Assembly: GCA_005801395.1 (NCBI GenBank)
Contig: SYDV01000448.1
Coordinates: forward strand, 1 to 5,712
DNA length: 5,712 bases
Direction of reading: 5' to 3'
Source of the DNA: Planctomycetia bacterium
GTDB lineage: Bacteria; Planctomycetota; UBA11346
In this document: piece after piece, positions 1-5,712 of the stretch
Position numbering within the stretch: the stretch's first letter is position 1
How the letters are laid out: each line of letters begins with the position of its first letter
Notes under the pieces: generated by a model
Told to the model about the DNA's origin: nothing
Seen by the model: only the letters and a program-made list of their open reading frames with translations
The model's database searches: none
Program-made: the position numbers and the translations under genes

Positions 1-1143
1 GCGTACCCATGCGATAAAGGTGCAGGTACCGTTTGTAAAAGCAGGAGGCTGCGAAAAATAAGCGCCACGGCCCATGGATTTACCCGCTACACGTAGTGCA
101 TTGCCTATAACTCCAGTAAACGAGGGAGCTCGTGAGCCAGGACCTAACAGGAGTTGTCCGGGTGTTTGTCCAACCGTATCCAGCAAAGAACCATCATCCA
201 TTATGGCAAAGCGATAGTAAGAGACAGGGGCTAAGGAGCGGATAAACCTGGGGTAATTGCTGATTGGTTCATCAAACGAGCGGAAAAAACGCCCTTTGTC
301 TACGGCAATGCCGGCTGGCTGTAACGATGGATTGGCAACTCGTGCGGCCTGTTCGGTTGCCAATAACATAAGTTGCCCAGGTGGACTCATGGTTGAACGC
401 ACATTAACTAAACCTTTGAACACATGGACTTCACTGTTGCCATCAGGAGTGACATCAACGCCAAATTCGGTGCCTAAATCAATGACTTCAGCTTCTGGTG
501 TATGTACGGTAAATCCGACGCCTGTTGGTGGTACATGCGAAGATAATCGTCCCATTGTTAATATCATGCTGTTATTATTCGAGAGGGTGAAGCGTGCGGG
601 TGATTCCACCAGGACGTTGACGCCATTATCGTAGGTAAAGGAGAGTAATCCGGTGCGTAATTCGTACGTGTCAGCAGTGAGCACGTCAGCAGTCCAAGCG
701 TGTTGTTGTTGTAATAATTCGACATGTGCACGATTGGTAATGCGAGCAACAACCGGACCAGCGGTGGTGGTATCTGACCAAATAAAACCGAAAAGTAAGA
801 ATAACAGACAAGCAGCTAATGAGGATATAGCCGCTATCGTTCGACTTCTGCTGCGCCAAGTCCAAGACTTCGATAAGGCGTGTTGCGCACGCGATTGCTT
901 TGGTGGTGCTGCCTTAATTGTTTTGGTTACGGTGTCTGGCGATAAGACAACGCCATGTTCATATGAAAGTGCTGTATGTACGGAACAGAAGTCTAAATAA
1001 AGTGAACGTGCAACGGGATCATTGGTGAGTCGTTGATTGAGTTCGTCACGTTCTTGTTGCGATAAAGTTCCATCGAAACAAGCGGTAAATAATTCGCGTA
1101 ATGGCTCATCGGTATCGATCGCTCGTGGTCCATTGGGGTTCAT
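1..1143 (-). CDS. FecR-domain membrane protein with LamG domain, putative anti-sigma/sensor (3' end outside window)
   Basis: The minus strand is open for 381 codons from ATG at 1143 to the left edge, so the C-terminus is missing. Residues 13-60 are a cytosolic anti-sigma-like head, with 'FDGTLSQQERDELNQRL' and 'DPVARSLYLDF' resembling the short N-terminal module of PVC FecR proteins; I see no HxxxCxxC zinc motif. Residues about 103-122 form one hydrophobic membrane helix after an Arg-rich stretch, which suggests an N-in/C-out topology. Residues about 130-249 are a FecR domain with the hallmark 'DLGTEFGVDV' (222-231) and 'VHVFKGLVNV' (239-248). From about residue 307 a LamG/concanavalin-like domain begins ('SYYRF', 'GNALRVAG', 'TFIAWVR'). 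LamG domains commonly bind glycans or other surface ligands. The start overlaps the sigma-factor stop as ATGA with no Shine-Dalgarno, so translation is probably coupled. The inferred role is envelope signal sensing and control of that sigma factor; the ligand is unknown. Confidence 0.88.
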   Translation of the reverse strand, partial: MNPNGPRAIDTDEPLRELFTACFDGTLSQQERDELNQRLTNDPVARSLYLDFCSVHTALSYEHGVVLSPDTVTKTIKAAPPKQSRAQHALSKSWTWRSRSRTIAAISSLAACLLFLLFGFIWSDTTTAGPVVARITNRAHVELLQQQHAWTADVLTADTYELRTGLLSFTYDNGVNVLVESPARFTLSNNNSMILTMGRLSSHVPPTGVGFTVHTPEAEVIDLGTEFGVDVTPDGNSEVHVFKGLVNVRSTMSPPGQLMLLATEQAARVANPSLQPAGIAVDKGRFFRSFDEPISNYPRFIRSLAPVSYYRFAIMDDGSLLDTVGQTPGQLLLGPGSRAPSFTGVIGNALRVAGKSMGRGAYFSQPPAFTNGTCTFIAWVR

Positions 1144-1670
1144 GTTGTCACCGATTTAGATTGCTGGCGAATACAATCCACCAGCGCTGCTCGAGCGCGA
1201 AATAATAATTGTTTAATGGCATTAACCTTGCGGCCAAATTGTTCCGCCATGGTCTCTAAATCTGCGTCATCTTGATAACGAATGCGTAAGATCTCACGAT
1301 GTCGTTCGTTCAAATGTTCGAGACAGGAATGTAGGAATCTCGCTTGCTCGTCGACGAGCGGGTCGCGTTCTTCAGCTTCAGCGGCTAATAGTGAAACTAA
1401 TGCATCATCAAAGACCAACCGTTGACGATGTTGGCGCTGACGATGAGCCAAGGCCTGAAAATGGGCGATACGTAACATCCACGCGGCGAAATTTGTACCC
1501 AGGGTAAAAGAGCTTGCCTTTTGCCACAGCACCATGTTGGTTTCTTGCATCACATCGCGTGCTTGATCTGGATCCCCTAACAACGACAGCGAATAGGCAT
1601 ACAACCGTCCCTGATGGGCGGTGAGTAATTGCACAAAGGCGAGATGGTCGTCGGGGTGATCAAGCTGCAT
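1140..1670 (-). CDS. ECF-type RNA polymerase sigma-70 factor, Rhodopirellula/Verrucomicrobium family
   Basis: This 176-residue protein has the usual length and two-domain plan of an extracytoplasmic-function sigma factor. Region 2 spans about residues 10-76, with 'RLYAYSLSLLGD', the core-binding 'ARDVMQETNMVLW' (37-49) and the 'GTNFAAWMLRIA' segment (58-69) that contacts the -10 element in the family. A linker with 'RLVFDDALVSLLAAEAEE' follows. Region 4 is about residues 110-167 with a helix-turn-helix ('LETMAEQFGRKVNAIKQLLFRAR', given as two parts: 138-150 and 151-160). The 'LVFDD' and 'VNAIKQLLFRAR' wording is typical of the PVC group annotated as Rhodopirellula/Verrucomicrobium sigma factors. 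Its TGA overlaps the ATG of the FecR/LamG gene. The start at 1670 is the only sensible one, because the ATG just upstream runs straight into a stop. No Shine-Dalgarno precedes it. The target promoters cannot be read from the window. Confidence 0.93.
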   Translation of the reverse strand: MQLDHPDDHLAFVQLLTAHQGRLYAYSLSLLGDPDQARDVMQETNMVLWQKASSFTLGTNFAAWMLRIAHFQALAHRQRQHRQRLVFDDALVSLLAAEAEERDPLVDEQARFLHSCLEHLNERHREILRIRYQDDADLETMAEQFGRKVNAIKQLLFRARAALVDCIRQQSKSVTT

Positions 1671-1819
1671 AGTTATCTATACATAACACAGAAACGCGCT
1701 TAGTTACGGTACTGATTTTTTCCATTCGCGACCGCTGCGTTTCAAGGTGCGGTCCAGACGCGATAATTGTCGTTACACAGCGTTTTCTCGTCGCGAAAAC
1801 CTCAGAGGAGTTGCCAAAA
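1671..1819. other. Sigma-gene upstream region with two small inverted repeats
   Basis: This is the 149-bp gap between the coiled-coil gene stop and the sigma-factor start. It holds two perfect 6-bp inverted repeats: GTTTTC/GAAAAC at 1782-1787 and 1795-1800 (7-nt loop), and GACCGC/GCGGTC at 1730-1735 and 1749-1754 (13-nt loop). Neither is followed by a T run in the direction of transcription, so neither looks like an intrinsic terminator. No convincing -35/-10 pair was found. The gap is long enough to hold a promoter for the sigma operon, but it does not exclude read-through from upstream. Confidence 0.4.
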
Positions 1820-2914
1820 CTACAAGTCGCCGAAACGACCCTTAGGTTTTTCGGTTGTTGGTGCGTCTTTATCGCTCGGCTTGTCGCTGGTCGCAGGTTT
1901 TTTCCCGGCAGCGGTGGCTGCTTCTTCGCTTGTCGGTTTACCCGTGAGCTCTTCCAATTGTTTTTTCAATCCGGGCAAATCTTTTTTTGCTTTATCTAAA
2001 GTTACTTTGTATTTTTCTAGGCGTTCTTCAGCGGCGGCTAATTCACGCTCAGATTTCTTTTGTTCAGCGGTGGCCTTGCTGTAAGTTGCATTGGCTTCAC
2101 TTAATGCCGCCTGATCATTTTTTTCGTTCTGCTGCGAACGATTGTTCTGTTGTTGTTTACTGCGTTCTTCCGCGCGCTTACTGAGACTTTCAATGCGATT
2201 TTTAGCACCAGCGGCATCCGATTTAGATTTAGCGACGTCTCCTTTGGCTTCATCGCGTTGCGCCGTGTATTCAGCAACTTTCGTTTCGGCATTTTTTATG
2301 GTGTATTCAGCATCGCGAATTTGTTGTTCTAGACGTGAGGCGGAACTGTTTTGAATAATTTTATTTTTTGCCAGCTCGGCTTCTTCTTTGGTCATAATCG
2401 TGCCGCCGAGGCTGACTTTACCAGTTTTTGCTAGATATTCGTCTTGGCTTATCCAGCCATTGGCTTCATCTTTAACGAATCCAAGGTCATTATAGAGCTT
2501 CGCGACAATGGGATTATTATTATCAAGCTTTTCAGCTATTTTAGTATGTTGAAGTGATTGTTCAACGAGCGCTCGTTCATAACACCAACGTGCTAATACA
2601 CATTGGGATAAAACATTTTCGGGCGTCTCTGCGGCGCGAGTTTTATATTGTTCAGTTAATGCCGGAACTTCTTTCCGTGATGTAATATTTGATTTTTGTA
2701 GCGTCATGGTGCTCTCAACGGCTTTATGGCGAATCATAATCACCCGTTTGAGCTGCACGGTAGTATCAGTTTCTTGTGCGATGTCGCCGGTCATGAGATC
2801 ACCCGACGTGAGGCGAATTTCGACGGCAGCATCTAAGGTGGTAGTTCCACATAAGCTCAAAAGCGTGCCAACTAATAGAGTTAAGGCAGTGCGGGCGGGG
2901 GCGGTGCGTGTCAT
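1820..2914 (-). CDS. Exported coiled-coil protein of unknown function
   Basis: The product has 364 residues. Residues 1-30 look like a Sec signal peptide: two Arg residues near the start, a hydrophobic core at about 10-22, and probable cleavage near 'LDAA' (27-30). The Cys at 22 is not in a lipobox. Residues about 31-80 ('VEIRLTSGDLMTGDI' and on) resemble the small beta-rich 'x-G-x-x-x-x-G-x-I' module seen at the N-terminus of many PVC exported proteins. Residues about 98-165 are helical and TPR-like, ending in 'LGFVKDEANGWISQDEY' (144-160). Residues about 175-324 are a long charged Ala/Glu/Lys/Gln-rich helix with heptad character, very likely a coiled coil. Residues 325-364 are a Pro/Lys/Thr/Asp-rich disordered tail ending in 'GRFGDL'. 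The start is supported by AGGA seven bases upstream. It lies upstream of the sigma/FecR pair on the same strand. The likely location is periplasm or cell envelope; no enzyme motif is visible and I cannot name a function. Confidence 0.85.
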   Translation of the reverse strand: MTRTAPARTALTLLVGTLLSLCGTTTLDAAVEIRLTSGDLMTGDIAQETDTTVQLKRVIMIRHKAVESTMTLQKSNITSRKEVPALTEQYKTRAAETPENVLSQCVLARWCYERALVEQSLQHTKIAEKLDNNNPIVAKLYNDLGFVKDEANGWISQDEYLAKTGKVSLGGTIMTKEEAELAKNKIIQNSSASRLEQQIRDAEYTIKNAETKVAEYTAQRDEAKGDVAKSKSDAAGAKNRIESLSKRAEERSKQQQNNRSQQNEKNDQAALSEANATYSKATAEQKKSERELAAAEERLEKYKVTLDKAKKDLPGLKKQLEELTGKPTSEEAATAAGKKPATSDKPSDKDAPTTEKPKGRFGDL

Positions 2915-3180
2915 ATTATATTCCTAGCGGTAATTCGAGCTGAGATGGTAGTCAGGTCAGCGTGAAGAAAGCATGAGTATCATGGCGCGGATCGGGGATA
3001 TGCGTGCCCTGAGATAGGTTAATACGGCATAGCGTGTCTTTATTCCAAACAAAAGCCAAGCGAAGATTCGTCTAACCTGCCTACTGGGCAATAGCTCGCC
3101 GTATTGGCAGCGATGTGCATGGCCTTGGCTGGCGGGGACTCGGTCATTGAGCCGACAAAACAGGTTCGGACGATGCGTCC
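2915..3180. other. Divergent intergenic region with possible structured leader of the PhzF-like gene
   Basis: This 266-bp gap separates the divergent coiled-coil and PhzF-like genes and must hold promoters for both. On the minus strand a weak sigma-70-like pair can be drawn: TTGGAA (3048-3043) and TATTAA (3024-3019) with an 18-nt spacer; each box matches consensus at four of six bases. On the plus strand, 3068-3079 can pair with 3161-3173 over 12 bp, including one G-U pair and a single bulged C, closing a loop of about 81 nt that ends seven bases before the ATG at 3181. Smaller stems are possible inside, such as 3097-3100 with 3131-3134 and 3140-3143 with 3152-3155. An 8-bp inverted pair (AATACGGC at 3021-3028, GCCGTATT at 3098-3105) crosses this fold. 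No known riboswitch or RNA family was recognised. Confidence 0.35.
2922..2925 (-). promoter_or_regulatory. Ribosome binding site of the coiled-coil gene
   Basis: AGGA on the minus strand lies seven bases before the ATG at 2914. It supports this start over later in-frame methionines, which would remove the signal peptide. Confidence 0.6.
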
Positions 3181-3996
3181 ATGTCAATTCCGCTCTATCT
3201 TGTCGATGCCTTTGCCGATCAACCATTCACCGGAAATCCAGCAGCCGTGTGCTTAATTGAAAGCGCCCAGGACACCCATTGGATGCAGCAGGTCGCAGCG
3301 GAAATGGCGCAAGCTGAGACGGCTTTTGTTATTCCTCGATCTAGTGGCAAAGCATTGGAGCGTAATCGTTTAAATGATTGGAATTTACGTTGGTTTACGC
3401 CGCTCACGGAAGTGGATTTATGCGGGCATGCGACCTTAGCGGCAGCGCATGTCCTTGGCCAATTGGGGCGCGCACCGATGGACAACGCCATCAGTTTTCA
3501 CACTCGTAGCGGTATTTTGCGCGCCACTCCCAGCATCTCTCAGGTGGTACTCGACTTTCCTGCCGTCGTCCTTCGGCCGGTGGCTCCTCCAGAAGCATTA
3601 ATTCCAGCGCTTGGTGTACAGCCTTTGAATGTCTGGAGTGCCGGTCCCGACCTCGTGGTTGAGGTCGCCGATGCCGCGTCAGTTATCGAGCTCATGCCCG
3701 ACTTGGAACAGTTACAGCATTGCGCCCAACGCGGCATTGGCGTCACCGCGCGCGGTACTGACGGCGCAGACGTGGTTTCGCGCTTTTTCGCCCCAGCAGC
3801 AGGAATCCCAGAGGACGCGGTGACGGGGTCGTTGCACTGCGCCATTGGACCATACTGGGCACGTCGCTTACGGCGGGACCGTTTGCGCTGCCGTCAGGCT
3901 TCCCCACGAGGAGGTTGGCTTGATGTCCAGATCCAAGGGGAACGAGTCATGTTGAGCGGACAAGCGCGTACCGTTATGGCTGGTGCCTGGCTGTAA
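3181..3996 (+). CDS. PhzF-family isomerase/epimerase-like protein
   Basis: The 271-residue product has the full length of the PhzF family, whose members share a two-lobed diaminopimelate-epimerase-like fold and mostly catalyse proton-shift isomerisations on small acids; phenazine-pathway PhzF is the best-known case. Family signatures are visible in order: 'VDAFADQPFTGNPAAVC' (8-24), the catalytic Glu46 in 'AQAETAFVI', 'LRWFTPLTEVDLCGHAT' (69-85), and the second-lobe motif 'FFAPAAGIPEDAVTGSLHC' (202-220). A late 'QASPRGGWLDV' and a C-terminal glycine-rich strand follow. The usual 'TGSAH' reads 'TGSLH', a minor change beside the active-site loop. No Cys pair stands in for the DAP-epimerase catalytic thiols, as expected for PhzF. 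The start has no clear Shine-Dalgarno, but it sits 14 residues before the family GNP motif, which fits homologues. No other phenazine gene is near, so the substrate is unknown. The AraC gene follows 143 bp later on the same strand. Confidence 0.92.
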   Translation: MSIPLYLVDAFADQPFTGNPAAVCLIESAQDTHWMQQVAAEMAQAETAFVIPRSSGKALERNRLNDWNLRWFTPLTEVDLCGHATLAAAHVLGQLGRAPMDNAISFHTRSGILRATPSISQVVLDFPAVVLRPVAPPEALIPALGVQPLNVWSAGPDLVVEVADAASVIELMPDLEQLQHCAQRGIGVTARGTDGADVVSRFFAPAAGIPEDAVTGSLHCAIGPYWARRLRRDRLRCRQASPRGGWLDVQIQGERVMLSGQARTVMAGAWL

Positions 3997-4072
3997 TTGA
4001 GCAGCTCGCATCAGGCGACCAGGAAGCGGACGTTTGAGGTACAGCGCTGATAACCGAGTGATAAATAAATGG

Positions 4073-4085
4073 CTAAGGTTCTTAG
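4073..4085. repeat. Short inverted repeat CTAAG-GTT-CTTAG
   Basis: A perfect 5-bp stem with a 3-nt loop lies between the PhzF-like and AraC genes. It has no T run after it. A self-complementary CAGCGCTG lies upstream at 4042-4049. Both are short enough to be chance, though they cluster with the longer palindrome at 4101-4120. Confidence 0.3.
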
Positions 4086-4100
4086 ATAAAGTCTCAAGAC

Positions 4101-4120
4101 GGGTATTCGCAGTAATACCC
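4101..4120. promoter_or_regulatory. Perfect 7-bp inverted repeat before the AraC gene, possible operator or leader hairpin
   Basis: GGGTATT (4101-4107) and AATACCC (4114-4120) are perfect inverted copies around a 6-nt centre. The element ends five bases before the AAGGAG ribosome binding site of the AraC gene. It could bind a dimeric regulator as DNA, or form a hairpin in the mRNA beside the ribosome site. It is not followed by T residues, so it is not an intrinsic terminator. The function is inferred from position only. Confidence 0.45.
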
Positions 4121-4125
4121 CGATT

Positions 4126-4131
4126 AAGGAG
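4126..4131 (+). promoter_or_regulatory. Strong ribosome binding site of the AraC gene
   Basis: AAGGAG lies eight bases before the ATG at 4140 and fixes that start. It is the best Shine-Dalgarno in the window; the sigma-factor gene and the PhzF-like gene have none that is clear. Confidence 0.8.
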
Positions 4132-4139
4132 AACCCGTC

Positions 4140-5024
4140 ATGTCGAGTTTTGCCGCCACGATGATCCGCCCTGAAGTTGACCGACTAGTTCAGGCGCGCA
4201 CGGCGACCGCTTGGTCATGGGTGCCCGAACCGTCGACGACGCGATTACCGGTGCAAGTGGTACGACTGGATGAAGTCAACGTAGCTCCTGATGAGTATTG
4301 GCAGGTCGCCCACAGCGCGGGAGTACAATTAATCTATGTCACAGCGGGGACGGTGAAACTCGAACAAAACGGACAGTTTGTCTTTATTGAATCCGGATCC
4401 TGTGCGTTGGTGCGCCAAGGAAATATTACCTCACCGACACAAAAAACCGCACGTTTTACCGCGTTAACCGTGCAAGGTATAATGGCCGACCATGTAATGA
4501 ATGGATGGCCGCCAGTTATTGCATTACAGAGTAGTGACGTCGTGGATCGCGCACTGACCTTTATGCGTCGGACGCTTCAGCGACAAGAAACTGAAGCTGA
4601 AGCGAATGCGAAAGTGCCTGAGCGACTTTCGGTTCAGGCATATCGTTTGTTGTTACATTTATCCTTGCATGAATATGATATTTCTGAAGGCAGTCCCAAT
4701 AATCCCATCGTAGTTGCGGCCATGGGCTTATTGAAATCATGCCAAGCTCGCGACCTAGATGTGCGTCGCATCGCTAACGCTGTTGGCGTATCAGTTTCGC
4801 ATTTGCATCGCTTATTTAAGCGCGTTTTAAATACCACACCGTTACATTACGCCCATCAACAGATCATCACTCGTGCTCGCGAAGCCCTTGCCGCCACGGA
4901 TAAGAGTTGCTGCGACATAGCGAAACAATTGGGTTACGATGACCCATTATATTTTAGTGCGGTTTTTAAACGCTACGCTGGGGAATCACCGCGTACCTAT
5001 CGCCGTCGCATGCAATCGGCTTAA
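4140..5024 (+). CDS. AraC-family transcriptional regulator
   Basis: The 294-residue length is normal for a two-domain AraC regulator. The N-terminal half has cupin-like features of the AraC ligand-binding domain: 'GVQLIYVTAGTVKLEQNG' (61-78) and 'FIESGSCALVRQG' (82-94). The C-terminal part, about residues 190-291, carries two helix-turn-helix motifs: 'VRRIANAVGVSVSHLHRLFK' (208-227) and 'DIAKQLGYDDPLYFSAVFKR' (259-278), followed by 'GESPRTYRRR' (281-290), the classic AraC family end. It acts in the cytoplasm by binding DNA, usually as a dimer responding to a small molecule. The ligand is not readable here. The palindrome at 4101-4120 and the PhzF-like gene 143 bp upstream on the same strand are candidate targets. 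The 63 bp after its stop, up to the convergent PqiA-like gene, show no clear terminator hairpin. Confidence 0.93.
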   Translation: MSSFAATMIRPEVDRLVQARTATAWSWVPEPSTTRLPVQVVRLDEVNVAPDEYWQVAHSAGVQLIYVTAGTVKLEQNGQFVFIESGSCALVRQGNITSPTQKTARFTALTVQGIMADHVMNGWPPVIALQSSDVVDRALTFMRRTLQRQETEAEANAKVPERLSVQAYRLLLHLSLHEYDISEGSPNNPIVVAAMGLLKSCQARDLDVRRIANAVGVSVSHLHRLFKRVLNTTPLHYAHQQIITRAREALAATDKSCCDIAKQLGYDDPLYFSAVFKRYAGESPRTYRRRMQSA

Positions 5025-5087
5025 CGAGGTGGTAGATATTCGTAGATCGAGAGTAGTGAGAGGCGAAAAAGTAGGGCGAAGGTTGGA

Positions 5088-5712
5088 CTAAGGTTTAGTT
5101 TTAGAGATCGGTAGTTCAGCTCCACGTGCCAAGTGATGATCAATTGCCAAATGAATCAGCCATTGGCAACCGAGCCCAATCACCAGTAATAAAGCGCCAT
5201 AACTGACCTCGGTGGTCATCATGGATTTACCTTCGACTAAAAAGACACCCAGGGCTAAGCCGAAAACGTCGAGCATCGACCATCGGCGCAACAGTTGCCC
5301 TCGAGTGATGAGTGACGATGGACGATGGCCAAGACGCATGCGCAACCATAAATGTACGGTTGCTAACCACGACCAAATGGGAGTTAGTATTAAAAAGGCA
5401 AGCACAACGGCGGCCATTGAGGGCGAGCCGTTTTCTATCAAAGTTGGAACTAAAATAATAATACTGTAGGCATTGTCGCTTAGTAACCAATCATCAATAA
5501 TGAGAAATGGCAGACAGATAACCCCGCCCAATAGAAGCGCAGAAAAACCAAGTAAAATGAACAATCGATATGAAGGAGGCGCAACAGCGACCGTGGATTT
5601 GTGACTTGGTAATACGCCCCCAGAAATAATTTCCCCTGCCAACATGGAAAAGAGAATAGCGATAATAAAGATAGGGGTGCCAATGAGCGGAGCATTCCCC
5701 ACGAAAAATTGA
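5088..5712 (-). CDS. PqiA-like integral membrane protein (5' end outside window)
   Basis: The frame is open from the right edge to the TAG at 5090-5088. A GTG at 5702 would give 204 residues, but no ribosome site is visible and the reading frame continues upstream, so the true start is probably outside. Numbering from that GTG, hydrophobic segments lie at about 8-27, 46-69, 96-118, 145-156 and 167-187. The stretch 'RRWSMLDVFGLALGVFLVEG' (139-158) matches the 'W-S-M-x-D-V-F' hallmark of the PqiA (paraquat-inducible protein A) family. 'LVPTLIENGSPSMAAVVLAF' (84-103) fits the preceding family helix. PqiA works with PqiB/MCE proteins in envelope lipid transport in Proteobacteria; none is seen here. 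The first visible segment resembles the last helix of a preceding PqiA copy, which suggests a tandem protein. It is convergent with the AraC gene. Confidence 0.72.
   Translation of the reverse strand, partial: QFFVGNAPLIGTPIFIIAILFSMLAGEIISGGVLPSHKSTVAVAPPSYRLFILLGFSALLLGGVICLPFLIIDDWLLSDNAYSIIILVPTLIENGSPSMAAVVLAFLILTPIWSWLATVHLWLRMRLGHRPSSLITRGQLLRRWSMLDVFGLALGVFLVEGKSMMTTEVSYGALLLVIGLGCQWLIHLAIDHHLARGAELPISKTKP

Noticed and set aside
257..1000. Plus-strand open frames at 257-634 and 653-1000
   Set aside because: They are opposite the long, clearly coding FecR/LamG frame and their products are not protein-like.
1782..1800. Hairpin after the coiled-coil gene as an intrinsic terminator
   Set aside because: The stem is only 6 bp and AT-rich, and no T tract follows on the minus strand.
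1767..2354. Several short plus-strand open frames with Ser/Phe/Leu-rich products
   Set aside because: They are antisense shadows of the Ala/Lys/Glu-rich coiled-coil gene.
3070..3172. Possible integron attC site, since GTCTAAC (3070-3076) fits the RYYYAAC core and an inverted partner lies at 3161-3172
   Set aside because: The partner reads GTTCGGA, not GTTRRRY, the inner L boxes are not evident, and the flanking divergent genes do not have cassette layout.
2957..3226. Minus-strand open frame of 89 codons in the divergent intergenic region
   Set aside because: It starts inside the PhzF-like gene, has no ribosome site, and its Arg-rich product matches no domain I know. It is better explained as chance in a non-coding region.
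4034..4065. Possible promoter for the AraC gene (TTGAGG at 4034-4039 and GATAAA at 4060-4065)
   Set aside because: The spacer is 20 nt and the -10 match is poor, so it is not convincing.

Overview
The window most likely comes from a bacterium of the PVC superphylum (Planctomycetota, Verrucomicrobiota or Lentisphaerota). The main evidence is a minus-strand pair: an ECF sigma factor of the Rhodopirellula/Verrucomicrobium type, translationally coupled to a membrane protein with a FecR domain followed by the start of a LamG (concanavalin-like) domain. Just upstream is an exported 'G-W-I-S-x-D-E-Y' coiled-coil protein of a style common in these phyla. Base composition is moderate and the phylum cannot be settled from this sequence alone.

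Layout: (1) positions 1-2914 form a minus-strand block. In transcription order it holds an exported coiled-coil protein (2914-1820), the sigma factor (1670-1140) and the FecR/LamG protein (1143 to beyond the left edge). The last two genes overlap by four bases (ATGA). (2) Positions 2915-3180 are a divergent intergenic region with several inverted repeats. (3) Positions 3181-5024 are plus-strand: a PhzF-family isomerase/epimerase-like enzyme, a 143-bp spacer with palindromes, and an AraC-family regulator with a strong ribosome binding site. (4) A minus-strand gene runs convergently from beyond the right edge to 5088. It encodes the C-terminal part of a PqiA-like integral membrane protein.

The sigma and FecR/LamG genes probably form a cell-surface signalling unit, in which the membrane protein senses something outside and controls the sigma factor. 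The coiled-coil protein lies upstream on the same strand and could be co-transcribed or a target, but nothing in the sequence proves this. The PhzF-like enzyme and the AraC regulator lie in tandem, so the regulator may control that enzyme or itself. I see no RNA gene, CRISPR array, insertion sequence or convincing intrinsic terminator. No clearly new system is evident. The best second looks are the sigma/FecR/LamG unit with its upstream coiled-coil neighbour, the hairpin in front of the AraC gene, and the structured leader of the PhzF-like gene.
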